NCBI GenBank assembly: GCA_024364735.1
Contig: JAGFNQ010005417.1
Location: forward strand, 62,001-126,000
Source of the DNA: Boesenbergia rotunda
Lineage: Eukaryota; Streptophyta; Magnoliopsida; Zingiberales; Zingiberaceae
Direction of reading: 5' to 3'
DNA: 64,000 bases
The position numbers and the translations under genes are program-made. Shown one piece after another: positions 1 through 10,615 of this stretch (the first letter of the stretch is position 1; every line of letters begins with the position of its first letter). Under the pieces are notes generated by a model, which saw only the letters and a program-made list of their open reading frames with translations, searched no databases and was not told the origin of the DNA.

Positions 1-436
1 CCCCTAGAAGATAAGTTTGGAAGAAAGAAATAATGGAAAGAACGGGGGAGGGGGTCAAAGAAATGTTAAACAATTTGAAGAGAATGAAGGCCCCACCCAT
101 CTGGGCGAAGGTATTGGGGTTCATCTGATGCAAAAGCATATCAAAATATTGGGAGATGATCATGAAGAAGGGAAGGATTGGAAAACGGAGGATAAATTCT
201 ACATGCCCTAAGAAAAAAGTGAAAACCCCTAAAGGAGGCTCCACGGGGGACAGGTTAAGACTGAGAACCCTAACCTCTAGGTCCGCCGGAATGTCGTAGG
301 CCTCGCAGGCGGCTCTCAGAGTGTTGGGCTGAAGCTTCGACGAACTGACTTCATACCACTCCGGATGATAAGCCCTCTCCTCTTCGAACTTTCCTTTCTT
401 ATCCTGGTTTCTCTTCCCTTTTCCCTCCTTGCCCAT
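1..436 (-). CDS. Retrotransposon extra ORF, 'gypsy-type transposon' domain, partial
   Basis: An open frame of 145 codons runs from an ATG at 436 to the left edge with no stop. It starts MGKEGKGKRNQDKKGK and later contains RAYHPEWYEV, PPLGVFTFFL, LRFPILPFF and LLHQMNPNTF. This order (a PPLG-F-TFFL block, then LRFP-hPFF, then hHQhxPN) fits the plant domain known as putative gypsy-type transposon (PF04195), recalled from memory. Function is unknown. The LTR at 1045-4903 is in + orientation, so this frame is antisense to its element and lies just inside the 3' LTR, as the extra antisense ORFs of Tat-lineage Ty3 elements do. Alternative: the N-terminus of a separate minus-strand element. Confidence 0.6.
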   Translation of the reverse strand, partial: MGKEGKGKRNQDKKGKFEEERAYHPEWYEVSSSKLQPNTLRAACEAYDIPADLEVRVLSLNLSPVEPPLGVFTFFLGHVEFILRFPILPFFMIISQYFDMLLHQMNPNTFAQMGGAFILFKLFNISLTPSPVLSIISFFQTYLLG

Positions 437-1044
437 GTCTTCGAATGAAGGAAAGAGAAGAAGAGGGAAGGTGAATGGAACTTACGAGTCGAGAAGAAAC
501 CCTAGCGAAGGAAGAAGTTGGTAGACGGTAGCGGGATGCGAGAGCTCTGATAATCGACAATGCAAAAAGACAGGAGGATGTTTTCGCCTCCCCTTTTTAT
601 AGAGACGAAGCCGCCCTCGTGCAGACAATAGGGGCACGACACGTGCACGGTGATGACCGCCCATCTCGAGGCGTCGCTCCTCTTTATGGTCGTCGTTTGG
701 TATGGCTCTGCGGCACGTATCAGAAGGAGATCATGGAGAAAAGATCTGGCCACGTGGCAATGTCATACTCGCTAATATGGTTCCTCGCCATTAAGATGTC
801 TCATGCGCTTTTAATGGGTTGTAGGCAACTATCATTGTCGGGACTCGAAATTCACAGAGACTGTTGGACTAATTTAAAGGGCTGCCTCGAGCCAAGGGAT
901 GAATGTTTCGATTCGTCAGACCCGATAAGTTGCCAAAAGAGAAGTAATGGTCATATGGACCCCGCAGACGCGTAACTTTCTCTCGTTGTACTACCAACCT
1001 AATCAGTCAACTACACTTCTTTCGGTTAGACTTGAAGGGGGACT
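437..1044. other. 3' internal region of Tat-like element with polypurine tract
   Basis: No coding region I trust. It separates the antisense ORF from the LTR and ends in a purine run (TTGAAGGGGGAC, 1032-1043) immediately before TGTGATAGGG. That is how a polypurine tract sits before a + oriented 3' LTR. A GCTCTGATA string near 541-550 resembles the complement of a primer binding site but is probably fortuitous. Confidence 0.45.
593..601 (-). promoter_or_regulatory. TATA box candidate for the antisense ORF
   Basis: The minus strand reads TATAAAAAG about 160 bp upstream of the ATG at 436, next to a G-rich stretch. It could drive the antisense ORF with a 5' UTR of roughly 130 nt. Only the motif and its distance support this. 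Confidence 0.35.
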
Positions 1045-4000
1045 TGTGATAGGGATGAGCATCTCGGGGTGGACACGTGGTGTGGGGAAGCTACGTGGTA
1101 GGGGTCCACCGAACATGAGCTCCGAGGTCAGACCGAGACTATCTCGGGATAATGGCTCAGAGCTTCAAGGTCAGACCGGCAATCGGGCTCCCGAGATTAC
1201 CTTCAGAGGACAGACGAGAGCCCCCGAGGTCCGACTGTCACGCCCCGAGACCCAGGAGCTGCTGATCCAATAGAAAATCGGACAGCACCTCCCCTGTCCG
1301 GCGGACAATTTACACATACATATAATATCCAAACCACACACAATATATATTTGGCCTCAGGCCTCAAAATCCAGACATAATATAACCATAACACAAAGTA
1401 AATCATACCTGACTCCGGACCGGTCCGATTTACGACAAATCAACAAATACATAAACCACTTAGGGTGCAAAACAACACTCCCCAGACATATACAAATCCA
1501 ATAAACAAATATGAAACATAAGCACTACCAAGTGCAAAACAAACTAAATCGTCGCGATGGGTAGGGACTGGCTGCTGGGCTCTTCTGGCGACTCCAAGTA
1601 TCTCAACCTGAAATAAAAACATATGACAACGGGTGTGAGTCCATAAACTCAGCGAATACCCAGCAGATATGCATAGTATGTTATAATAACAATAAGCATC
1701 TACGTTAATACCGTCTCATATCAACAATAGGGAAAGACTAGTACTGGAAATACTTAGGTAGATACATACCAGAATTCATCTAACCTGAAAAGAGGGTAAT
1801 AAATACCTATGGAACACCAATAGACATATAATCTCAGATAACAAATCTCCAGTATATGCATGTCAAAACAAGTGCAGAAATCAAGTGCAGCAAACAATGC
1901 ACAATGCAAAATTTGCACATGGTGCAATGACATGTGTCACCCCCTAGTCTCAGTCAGGACATCGTCCGCAACGTCCGCATGGGTAGAGCTGTGACAACCT
2001 GTACGAACCCTGCCATCACTGCTCCTGAGTGACCGGGTGGACAGGATGCTGGCGGAGACTACGCTCCTACCCCAAGCAATGGGAGAGTCTATCTCTCATC
2101 TCCTCGTGGCTCAGTACGGGAAGGGATCCCTGGCTGCTACCACGCCCGTAACCACCCTCCACATAGTGGCCGAACGGAGCAATACAGGGCAAATGCACAC
2201 ATCCTACGGTATCCACTAACTCATGAGTGGCCGTGTGCGCATATCATGTACCGAAAGACGATAGGCTCAACCACAAGGGAGTCGCTAATTGTCGGCATGC
2301 AACAATGCAAGGATGGTGTATGATAGATACACATACCTCCCTCACCAAGTCCTCAGTATACTAAGTCTCAGTCTGAAATCCTATAACAGGAAATACAGGT
2401 GACCTACAAGGTATACTGACCGGAAACTACAGATCCCTCATGTCAAATACAAGGGATACATCACGATATCTAAGCATACATATAGATATGACAATACCTG
2501 AGACTGTATGGAACTAACAACATAATAACTCAAGGATAAACAACAAGTATCCAGAACAAGCATAATCAACAGGGATAGCGTATAATCTTACTGTTATCTA
2601 TAACAGTCTATGCATAACAATATGACAATATCAACAAGATAAGTCAAGGGGTACCCGCCTCCAAATGAAGAAGTCTATGTCAGAAAGAGCTCCCCCGTCC
2701 AATAATCAGCAATCAATCAGTGTCCTGTATCAAGGACATAGTTTTAGCTGCCACAATAGTTATTAAGCAGCTAAACCAATTCCTACACCGTTTTAGGATT
2801 AACATAACCCTTTCATCCAATAACCCTCATCAACAATCTAACATAGTAGATCAAAATCACCTCACCTCATCCCACTATAAATCTACCCAGAACCCATGAA
2901 GAAATCGAGTAATAATCCATCAAAGTCAAAGAGCCAACTCACAAACCCACGGCACATGCTCATCCAAAAACCGAACTGAGCAGATTCAATTTAAAAAGTC
3001 CGATCAACAATTACCTAAAGTCAAAACCGAATCAATATTCGCTTCACAATTCATCCATACCATAATCTAAACAATCCATAACCCAATCCATTCAATGATA
3101 TATTTAACACAAAATCAAACTGCCATAATTCCTCCAAACTGAAACCAATCTATAATCCATACAGATCAGAAAAACATATGGCCAAGAGAAAGAAATAGAA
3201 AACATAAACGAACTCCTATAACAATTCTGCCCATGAGATGAAACTCACGGCAACCTTCCTCCACAACAACATCATACAAAATCCATACTCATATCAGTCC
3301 TCACACTCATGGTCACACCTTAGCTGAGTTCAAATTCAACAAAACGACATCAAGAAACTTAGGGAAAACCAACTCATGGTAAAACTAAAGGATAATTAGA
3401 AATTAACTAAACCAAATCTAATGCCACACTGCATCTTCCCAAAAGCTCAGACCCAAGACACGAAATCAAATCCAAATCCAACATATCATCAAACCCATCT
3501 AAACAGGAATTCAAACCATAATGATCAACTGAATTAAGGAAACAAGAGAAGATAAGGAATCGATGGACAACGACCTGCAGTGAAGTCCCTCGGTAGCCAG
3601 TTGGAAGAAACCAGCATCTAGGAAAATAGAGGATCAACTGATCAAAACCAAAGAACCTATTAAATTCTATTACGCAATCCATACCGCAAAACCAACGATC
3701 AAACTACACCAATTCGTCTTGCTAATCAACCTCCAAGATCGATACCAAAAGGAATCATTCGTACCTTAATCCAAAGCCTAACATACCTGATTGATAACGG
3801 CAGCAATAGCCCAACCCAGATCTAATGAAGACGATCGCGAAGGAAGAAGAGTATCGAGCAACTCAAGATCCCTGCCCGATTCGCCACCGTGCCCTAGATC
3901 ACCATGGCTCGGCTGGAGAAGCGTGGTTGCGTGCATGGAGAGCTAGGGAGGAAGGAGAGATCGGGTGTGGCCGTGGCTAGGGCACGCACGAAGGGGAGGA

Positions 4001-4903
4001 AGAAGAAGAGGTCGGGCAGCTGCGGTTTAGGGCAGGCGTCGGGTGTGCGTCGACTGCGGCTTCGCGAGGGGAGGGAGGCAGCTCGTCTGCGGCTAGGGCA
4101 CGAGGCCAAGGGCTGTTAATACCAAAAGGGAGGTCTTTTTGCAGAAAGGCCCCTCATATTCCTCCAATTCACATTAAACCCTTAGGGTTAATGTTTTAAC
4201 CCTTTAACCCTCTCTTTTATTACAATCTACTTCAAATAAGATTTAGGGTTAAATTATTTACACTCTCAATAACCCTAAATCTTCCAATATATTTTTTCGA
4301 AAATTTATTTTACTGAATTTTTAATTTATCGTATTTTACACCGACTGGGTATCGGGCTCCCAGGACCATCTCGGTAAAATAAATGGAGGCCCTGAGGCAA
4401 GCTCGAGAGATGACCCCGAGACTGACTCGGGAGAGCGGAGCCTAAAGATTAACACAGGAGTTAAAAGGCTCGACTTCAAGTAGTCGTTTATCTTTCCAGA
4501 ACAGGAAAGCCATCGGATAATTATTGTCTACAACGCGCGACAATTAAGACCTTAATGATCGCAGCAACCATTATTAAAAGATACCAAGTAACCGATGATT
4601 AAAGGACGTGGAGGAGAACGTGGGGATATGTATAACAGAAACCTCAAGTATATAAGATGCCTCGACATTCAGATAAAGGAGGTAAGCTTTCTGCACTTAG
4701 AGCAAATTCTGATTCCTTGTTATCCTTCAAAAAGAGATAAGACTTCTGACTTGAGCGTCGGAGTGGGCTCCGCCGGAAAACCTTCCGATGTGTTCCCATT
4801 AACGTTCATGTTAATCTCGCAGGATATAAGCATCTTTTCCTCGTCACCGTCTTCGTGGGTTGTACTTTAGTGACTTGTCATCCATGTCGTTTCCTTCCGA
4901 AAC
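1045..4903 (+). mobile_element. Ty3 (Tat-like) 3' LTR, interrupted
   Basis: Begins TGTGATAGGG after a purine run and resumes after the insertion at 1236-4340. The distal part has a TATA-like tract (TATATAAGATGC near 4650) and a block GACTTGAGCGTCGGAG..GGCTCCG near 4750-4775. That block also occurs, inverted, at about 7260-7310 beside the minus-strand gag, so the two LTRs belong to one family. The similarity runs to about CTTCCGAAAC near 4902, which I take as the end. The left boundary is better supported than the right. Without the insert the LTR is about 750 bp. Confidence 0.55.
1236..4340 (-). mobile_element. Solo LTR, Tekay/Del-like Ty3 family
   Basis: On the + strand the 3105 bp insert starts TGTCACGCCCC and ends TATTTTACA, flanked by the exact 5-bp duplication CCGAC (1231-1235 and 4341-4345). 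Read on the minus strand it runs TGTAAAATACG...GGGGCGTGACA. The LTR at 32080-36196 shares the same ends and internal blocks (for example GCAATGACATGTGTCACCCC), so this is a family of very long LTRs. No internal region or second LTR is present, so it is a solo LTR. Small ORFs inside are not credible genes. The Tekay/Del assignment rests on length and termini and is an inference. Confidence 0.8.
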
Positions 4904-5490
4904 CGTATGTATACTCAATAATGTGGCTTTTCTTTAATGGTTTTAGCTTGATTCCTCGTAAGAAATTCATGCACTTACTATAGGGAAAATCCAAATAGAG
5001 GGCATCCTTTTCCCCATGCCTGTTTCTGGGTTAAAGCCAAGTAGGAATCAAACTTCAGAAGAAAAAAAATAAAAGAATTAATCGAAGGATTTGAATATTG
5101 AAGTGCTATGTTTTGAAATCTCCTTGCAACACATATTTATGCATTCAAATAATGAATAACTTCTCTTTTATTTTAGTTGAGTCAAATCATCTTCAATCAA
5201 CTAAAACTACTCCGCTAAAAGACTTTTTAGTCAACTCAAATCATTTGACTGGATGCCATTAATTAGATCACAAGTTCATCTATCATTAGATAGTTTCTCT
5301 AGTCGATTGAAATATAGTTTAGTTGATTTTAATCTTTTGTACTCGAAGAAGAAGAGTGGCTACAATAGCAAGCTTATTCTTCTAACTCTATACTTTTCCA
5401 ATAGAACTTTATGCCAAAAAAAAATCGATAGGAGAATGATCGCTAATTGACTTAATAGTGGACAATCTTTTTTAAAAAAAGACAGAGGTA
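4904..5490. other. Intergenic, no gene seen
   Basis: AT-rich sequence. Several short stretches resemble TGAGTCAAATCATTT and its complement (around 5178-5250), but there is no coherent ORF, RNA or TE end. Reading frames here are short and show no recognisable protein. Confidence 0.5.
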
Positions 5491-5493
5491 AAT

Positions 5494-5561
5494 GCGTTTG
5501 CCGGGAGTCGAACCCGGGTCTATAAATGCGTTTGCCGGGAGTCGAACCCGGGTCTATAAAT
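5494..5561 (-). repeat. Two tandem copies of a tRNA 3' part (34 bp unit)
   Basis: A 34-bp unit starts at 5494 and again at 5528, then merges into the tRNA-like sequence that starts at 5562. On the minus strand each unit holds the T arm (CCGGG TTCGACT CCCGG) and the acceptor 3' strand CAAACGC. The copies look identical, so the duplication is recent or was kept uniform by slippage. Confidence 0.9.
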
Positions 5562-5627
5562 GCGTTTGCCGGGAGTCGAACCCGGGTCTATTGCAGGCAA
5601 TTATCCTGACCGTTGGACTACAAACGC
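5562..5627 (-). pseudogene. tRNA-Gly(UCC) pseudogene without an anticodon
   Basis: The minus strand reads GCGTTTG TA GTCC...GGAT A ATTGC CT GCAAT A GACCCGGGTTCGACT... and ends CAAACGC. The 7-bp acceptor stem, D arm and T arm are complete. The anticodon arm is ATTGC-CT-GCAAT: the 5-bp stem is intact but the loop is 2 nt instead of 7, so the anticodon is gone. By comparison with the plant tRNA-Gly(UCC) I recall, exactly the five loop bases including UCC are missing. Pol III A and B boxes are intact (TAGTCCAACGG-like and GGTTCGACTCC), so it may still be transcribed. It cannot decode. Confidence 0.85.
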
Positions 5628-5639
5628 TTTACGTGCTGA

Positions 5640-6470
5640 TATAAAATTTTTTTAATCATAATAAAATCATCCATTTACGTCGGAATATAATAGATTGAAG
5701 TCTCTATTTCCTTCGTCATTAAGTTTCAACCTCTGAATATAATAGATTGATTGTTAATCTTAATTTAGAGACCAATTTCAATTCAGTCGCTAACTTCAAA
5801 TAATGAAATTCTAGCTCTAAGTTTGTAACCAATTTTAATAAATCGATCGGTTGTTAAATTAGCGAAAAAAATTAAATATTCGATCTTTAAATTAATTAGC
5901 AACCGATTTTATCGGTCACAAAATAAATTAACGACCGAGAAGATTTACAAAGGTCCTTAAATTTGCGTTATTTTTGTCTCTATTTGTTGTACCTGTAAAC
6001 CCAATACAATTTCAATTTTTATTGAATTTGTACATATTTATAATATTCACACCAAATCCAAATAACATTTAACATTAATACATAATCATCAATGTAAATA
6101 TTTATCCAAAAATATTCATAAATAGTTATGTTTCAAACCCATCTAAATTTGAAGGAGTTATAATCACATCACAATCCATGCAAACAAGTTTAACAAGTTT
6201 AATTCCACCACACAATTTCATCAACTCGAGCCTATGCATGACTACGTATGATAAGCACTCGTCAGATGTATCTTACTTCGACGATATCATCAAAACATCA
6301 AACATTGGCCAAAGGTTTATCAATGAGATTACCTTTTTAGAGGATGAATCATCGCTTGGGAATTAAGTCATGCATAGGCTAACACGCTCACAACATGCTT
6401 AGGAATATGCCTGTACAGCATTTTATAAAGATGATTCATGTTTTTGAAAAAAAAAATACGATGAATTAGG
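5640..6470. other. Intergenic, no gene seen
   Basis: AT-rich sequence with repeated short motifs such as AGCGACCAATTT and CAACCGATTT near 5750-5940, in both orientations. This suggests an old, degenerate DNA transposon, but no ends can be placed. The small ORF at 6178-6366 has no recognisable features. Confidence 0.4.
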
Positions 6471-6474
6471 TAAC

Positions 6475-6625
6475 AAATAAAATTGAGGTGATCGGCTCAG
6501 TTTCATGAAAAATTTTTATCGGCCATTAGGATAAATCGGGAAGCATTCGTAATGGGGCAATCTAGAAGTCCAGCATCCCAAAGTTCGCACCCCATTTAGA
6601 AGAAAATTTTCTACAAAATGTCGTG
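6475..6625 (-). mobile_element. SINE fragment (same family as 27736-27978)
   Basis: About 150 bp match the body of the SINE in BUB3 intron 5 in order: GATGATCG/GAGGTGATCGG, then TAAATCG-GAAGC, GGGCNNTCTAGAAG-CCAGC/CAACG, and CCATTT-GAAGAAAATTT-TACAAAAT. The tRNA-derived head is missing. It sits in and disrupts the minus-strand gag ORF. Confidence 0.65.
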
Positions 6626-7105
6626 TTCTCAAACATGTTGAAGCGTTCTCAAACATGCAAATATGGTCCTCGGGATCTGTTTTCCCATCATAATCAACAA
6701 TTTCAGGACCTCGAAATTGCTTGGTAATAGGGTCATCTACAATGTCCCGGATAAATGACGAAGATGTACACTTCGGAAGAACCTTTGCAAGTTCATTCTT
6801 TCCCTTGTCCTTCTTTCCGCCGAAGGACGCTGGAAACAGTCGTGTGTGCTTTTTCCATCTCTTCAATGGAGTCTCGTCGGTGCCCTAGAACCGCGTTCAC
6901 GACCCCCTGGAGGTGATACGGATCTCCGATTTTGAATGTATGAAGTTGATGCTCTTTGGGCATCTGCTTGTACGGGCACCGCTCGTTAAGAAGCGGCTTG
7001 CTTAATTTGATGTTGCTCCAGTGCCCCTCGAACGACGTTGGTGACTAGGTGGTCTAGTTCCTCTCGTGTCAAAATTATCGGTTGTCCTTCCGGCTCTACC
7101 ATCAT
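6516..7105 (-). pseudogene. Ty3 gag (Tat-like), broken
   Basis: The minus strand starts near 7105 with MMVEPEGQP and continues REELDHLVTNVVRGALEQH, the usual N-terminus of a large Ty3 gag. In-frame stops follow, and reading must change frame near 6870 to reach FRGPEIVDYDGKTDPEDH (about residues 50-70 of the second frame), the conserved gag block before the region that binds other gag units. The frame then runs into SINE sequence at 6625. The structural protein of a retrotransposon particle was encoded; this copy is dead. Confidence 0.75.
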
Positions 7106-7169
7106 GGTATTCCTTCTGGTAGTCAATCTTGAGTTCTCACAGACGACGTCAAACTTGTTCCGGAAGTGA

Positions 7170-7603
7170 ACAACGTGGACGACAGGTCATTGGGGTGTAG
7201 CCTTGAGGGATGACGAAGGAGGAGGCTCGTGCCTGCAAGGTTAATACGAGCGTTATAGGGATACACCGGAAGGAATTTCGACGGAGCCCTCTCTGACGCT
7301 CAAGTCTGGAATTACTTGAAGATAGAGAAGGAACAAGGAAAGTAAATTAGTAGAGTTCTGAAAAGTCCCCCTTACTTAGGGGTCTAAGCACCTTATATAA
7401 TTGTTGCTCTCCTCCTTTGAGTGCTCCCATGTTGCTGTAACCTGCACCCCTTGTTCCCATGTCTCCTGATTCGTAGTTGTCTGTCAGCTGTCATTCACTG
7501 GGAACTCCCGGTAACGGCAGTCGTGCACATTAGCTCATGCGTTACTGGTCGTAACTGTCAGCTGGCATTCTTATTTAGGGGAGGGGATGCTCAAAATGAT
7601 TAT
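7170..7603 (-). mobile_element. Ty3 (Tat-like) 5' LTR, truncated
   Basis: Lies upstream of the broken gag on the same strand. Read on the minus strand it holds GACTTGAGCGTCAGAG and nearby blocks shared with the LTR at 1045-4903, and a TATA-like CTTATATAA tract near 7391-7399. The right part is cut at 7604 by the Copia LTR, which presumably inserted into it. Confidence 0.5.
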
Positions 7604-8534
7604 TGTTGGTGCAATCGACCCAAGTGTGATCGGGTAGATCATGGATTTTGATGTGTGTGTCAATATGATTAAGTTAGGGTATCATGTTGGTTTGATATGT
7701 GTGTTTGAGTCATGCAGGATTTGGTGAATCACACATGAAGTGCGCATCCGAGGCAAGAGAGCCGAAGAAAAAGGACTTCAAGGGAAAGCCGGGGAAGTAG
7801 ACTTCAAAGGCATACGCGAAGGATGGCATGGAGGTAAGCCGTGGGCTTGTGTGCACATCTGAGGGACGAGAACCGAGAGAAGAGAACTTCAAGGGGCGAG
7901 CCAAGGGAGTGGACTTCAAGACATACGTGAAGGATGAACTTCGGAGTGAGTTTGAGTGAAAATGTAAGCTGGGCAGTCGACTGCAAGGGAAGTCAGTCGA
8001 CTGCTGGCGCAAAGCAAAAACTCACAGAAAGATCAGTCGACTAGTCCAGGCACCAGTCGATCGGTCTGTTCGAAAATATAGCCGTTGGTTATCTGTTGGC
8101 TATCTTGGGGCAGTCGACTGGTGTCGGGGACTGAACTGTTTAGGGAACAGTTCTCTCCTCTATTTAAGAGGAGGCTTTGGAGCAGAATAGGGTGACGATT
8201 CTTAAGTGTAAGATTCTGTTCTAAGTGCTCAAAGTCTCCTTAGCTTACTCTCTTCCTCACACTCTAAATTCCATCTTGTAAAAGAGGAAGAGAGCATCTT
8301 GTGAAGGTTTATCCACCTTCAAGGAGAAGATCATAGTGAAGCTTGCTTGCGTGGTGTGGATCCTTGGATTAGTCACCTCTCGGAGGTGGATACCAATTAA
8401 ATTAAGGAGTTAGCATTGTTTCTTTTGTTCATTGATTTTGTTCTTGTGCTTTAACTAACATTCTTGTAGACAGAATCAAAAAGAAGCTATTCACCCCCCC
8501 CCCCCCCTCCTAGCTAAACTTTAAGGTCCCAACA
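7604..8534 (+). mobile_element. SIRE-like Copia 5' LTR
   Basis: 931 bp, starts TGTTGGTGCAATCGACC and ends GGTCCCAACA, perfect TGTTGG/CCAACA ends. It is followed after two bases by a primer binding site. A long C run lies near the 3' end (around 8496-8508). It carries repeated CAGTCGACTG-type palindromic hexamer motifs (7975-8130) and a TATA-like CTCTATTTAAGAGG near 8160. The matching 3' LTR is not in the window. Confidence 0.85.
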
Positions 8535-8536
8535 AG

Positions 8537-8548
8537 TGGTATCAGAGC
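8537..8548 (+). other. Primer binding site, tRNA-iMet
   Basis: TGGTATCAGAGC, complementary to the 3' end of initiator tRNA-Met, two bases after the LTR end. This is the standard start of minus-strand DNA synthesis in Copia elements. Confidence 0.9.
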
Positions 8549-8591
8549 ACGGTTCATTTCGGGAGAACTCACCGTCAACCGGAATATCAAG

Positions 8592-10035
8592 ATGGCGTAT
8601 CAAGAGGGATATAGCACCGCACGATCACCATTCTTCGATGGCAACGACTTTGCATATTGAAAAGGTAGGATGGAATATTATCTAATGAATGATATTGAGA
8701 ATTGGTTTAGTGTTGTAAATGGCTTTGAGATGTCAATGAATGAGAGCGGAGAACCTCTTCCTACCAAAAATTGGTCAAAAGAAGTTATGAAGAAAGCGCA
8801 AGCAAATGTAAATGCTACAAGAACTCTACAATGTGGTATTTCAAAGGAGCAATTGAACAAAATAGGAGCATTCAAGACCGCAAAAGAGCTTTAGGAAAAG
8901 CTCATTGAGCTAAATGAGAGATCAAATGAATCAAGAAGAGCAAAAATGGATCTTTTGGTGGCGCAACTCCAATCCCTTACCATGAAGGCAAACGAAACCG
9001 TAAGTCAATTGCACGGTAGAGTTAAAGAAATTATCAATAAGCTTCATATGATAGGTGAGAAATTGGAGAATAGAGATCTAGTAAGGTATGTGTTTCAATC
9101 TTTTCCTAGAACCACTCTATGGGCCTCAATGGTTGATGCCTATAAAGTTTCTAGGAATCTTTCTTTAGTAAAGCTTGATGATTTATTTTGTGAATTTAAA
9201 CTTCATGAACAAGCTAATGTGTCTACTAAAGAAAAGGGTATAACTCTTATTGTCGAAAAAAAAAAGAAAGAAGAAGAAGGACAAGAAGAAGGTCTCTTAC
9301 TTATCATCAGACTCGAAAGAATCAAGCGCATCAATGGATAGTGATCAAGAGGCGTACATGGTAAGGAAGATGAGGAAAGCATTTAAGAGTTTTTCTTCTA
9401 ACAAATCTCATGATAGGAAAAACTCTAGAAGCAAGAGTAGGGCAAGAAAGGTCATATCCTACAATTGCCATGAAGAAGGGAACATGAGGGATGAGTGGCC
9501 ACTTTTGAAGAAGAAGGAAGAAAAGAAGAAGGATGAAAAGAAGAAAACAAAAGGAAAAGAGAAGAAGGCTACAAGCCTAAAGGCGATATGGGATGATCCT
9601 TCATCATCGGAAGAAGAAGAACACCACGTATCTCATTTTGCACTAATGGGAGTCCCCTACTACACTTGTGAAGATTATTTCTAGCACTAATGATGATTTG
9701 TTTAATGCCAAAAGGAAAATTAAGAGTTTGAAAAATGAGATTTGCATGTTAAAAGAAAAAATTAGAATCTATGACCATCAAGGACAATATGCATGATTCT
9801 TCTTTTAGTTTAAATGAGTCATCTTTAGAAGAGGAAAATAAGGAATTAAGGGAAAAGGTAGAGAGTCTCACCAAGGCCCTTAACAAATTTCAAATTGGCT
9901 CAAAGAACCTTGATATGATTCTTAGTTGTCAAAAAGTTGTATACAACAAGGCCGGAATATGATATAAACATAAGACCAAAGAGGTTGTTTTTATTTCTGT
10001 TATAGGTAGAAAGGGTGCACCTAGAAAGCAAACCA
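8592..10035 (+). pseudogene. SIRE-like Copia gag, broken
   Basis: Starts ATG at 8592 (MAYQEGYSTARSPFFDGN). In-frame TGA at 8658 and TAG at 8892 each stand where gag normally has tryptophan. The body continues MDLLVAQLQSLTMKANET and GRVKEIINKLHMIGEKL, a typical Copia gag (UBN2-like) domain. A frame change occurs in an A run near 9255. The next frame has SKSRARKVISYNCHEEGN: the zinc knuckle has lost cysteines and its histidine. A third segment with coiled-coil character follows (9771-9962, EENKELREKVESLTKALN). The copy is cut at 10039 by the MITE and continues briefly to about 10683 (QAWVPEQYLNAVC). No pol region remains. Confidence 0.8.
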
Positions 10036-10039
10036 TTAA

Positions 10040-10615
10040 GGCTACGTTTGGTAGGGGTACTATAATCGAGTCTGTAATGTAATCAAGTTTGTAATGTAAT
10101 GTAATGTAATCTTGATTACATTGTTATGTTTGGTAATGAGTTGTATGTAATCTTTGATAACCATTACAAGTTGGAATCTTTTGTTTGGCGAGGGGTAATC
10201 CATCCTGTAATGTAATCAAGATTGACGACCGACGACCGCCGCCGATCGGCCGGTGACCATCGATCGGCGGGCAACCGATCGGCCGGTGACCATCGATCGG
10301 CGGCGGCCGGCGGCCGGCGGCGGCCGGCGGCCGGCGGCAGCAGGCGACCGGCGGCGATCGGCGGCGGCCAGCGACCGGCGGCGACCGGCGACCGGCGGTG
10401 GCCGACGACCGGCGGTGGCCGACAACTTTACAAGCTGTAATGTAATCCAGATTACATAGGTTTTGTTTTGTAATCCAGATTACAAATCATCAACCTCTTT
10501 TGTAATCGAGATTACATTACATTACAATTTTAAAGTTATTCCAAACAAAGGAATCCAACTTGTAATGTAATCTTGATTACATTACAGGGTGGATTACACC
10601 ATACCAAACGCAGCC
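10040..10615. mobile_element. Harbinger-type MITE with GC-rich core, copy 1
   Basis: 576 bp. Terminal inverted repeats GGCTACGTTTGGTAGGGGTA and TACACCATACCAAACGCAGCC, with TAA target duplications (10037-10039, 10616-10618), as for PIF/Harbinger Tourist-type elements. Inside each end are inverted modules built from TGTAATC and GATTACA. The centre (about 10222-10428) is extremely GC rich, made of variants of GGCGGCGACCGGCGACC. The gag of the host Copia element continues on both sides. It has no transposase. Confidence 0.85.

Noticed and set aside
541..552. Primer binding site for a minus-strand element (GCTCTGATA)
   Set aside because: Adjacent sequence lacks an LTR end, and LTR orientation evidence at 1045 favours a + strand element, so the match is probably chance.
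3894..4119. Complementary 71-codon ORFs on both strands
   Set aside because: Symmetric GC-rich frames within the solo LTR at 1236-4340 with no domain.
5562..5627. Functional tRNA gene
   Set aside because: The anticodon loop is only two bases, so no anticodon exists.
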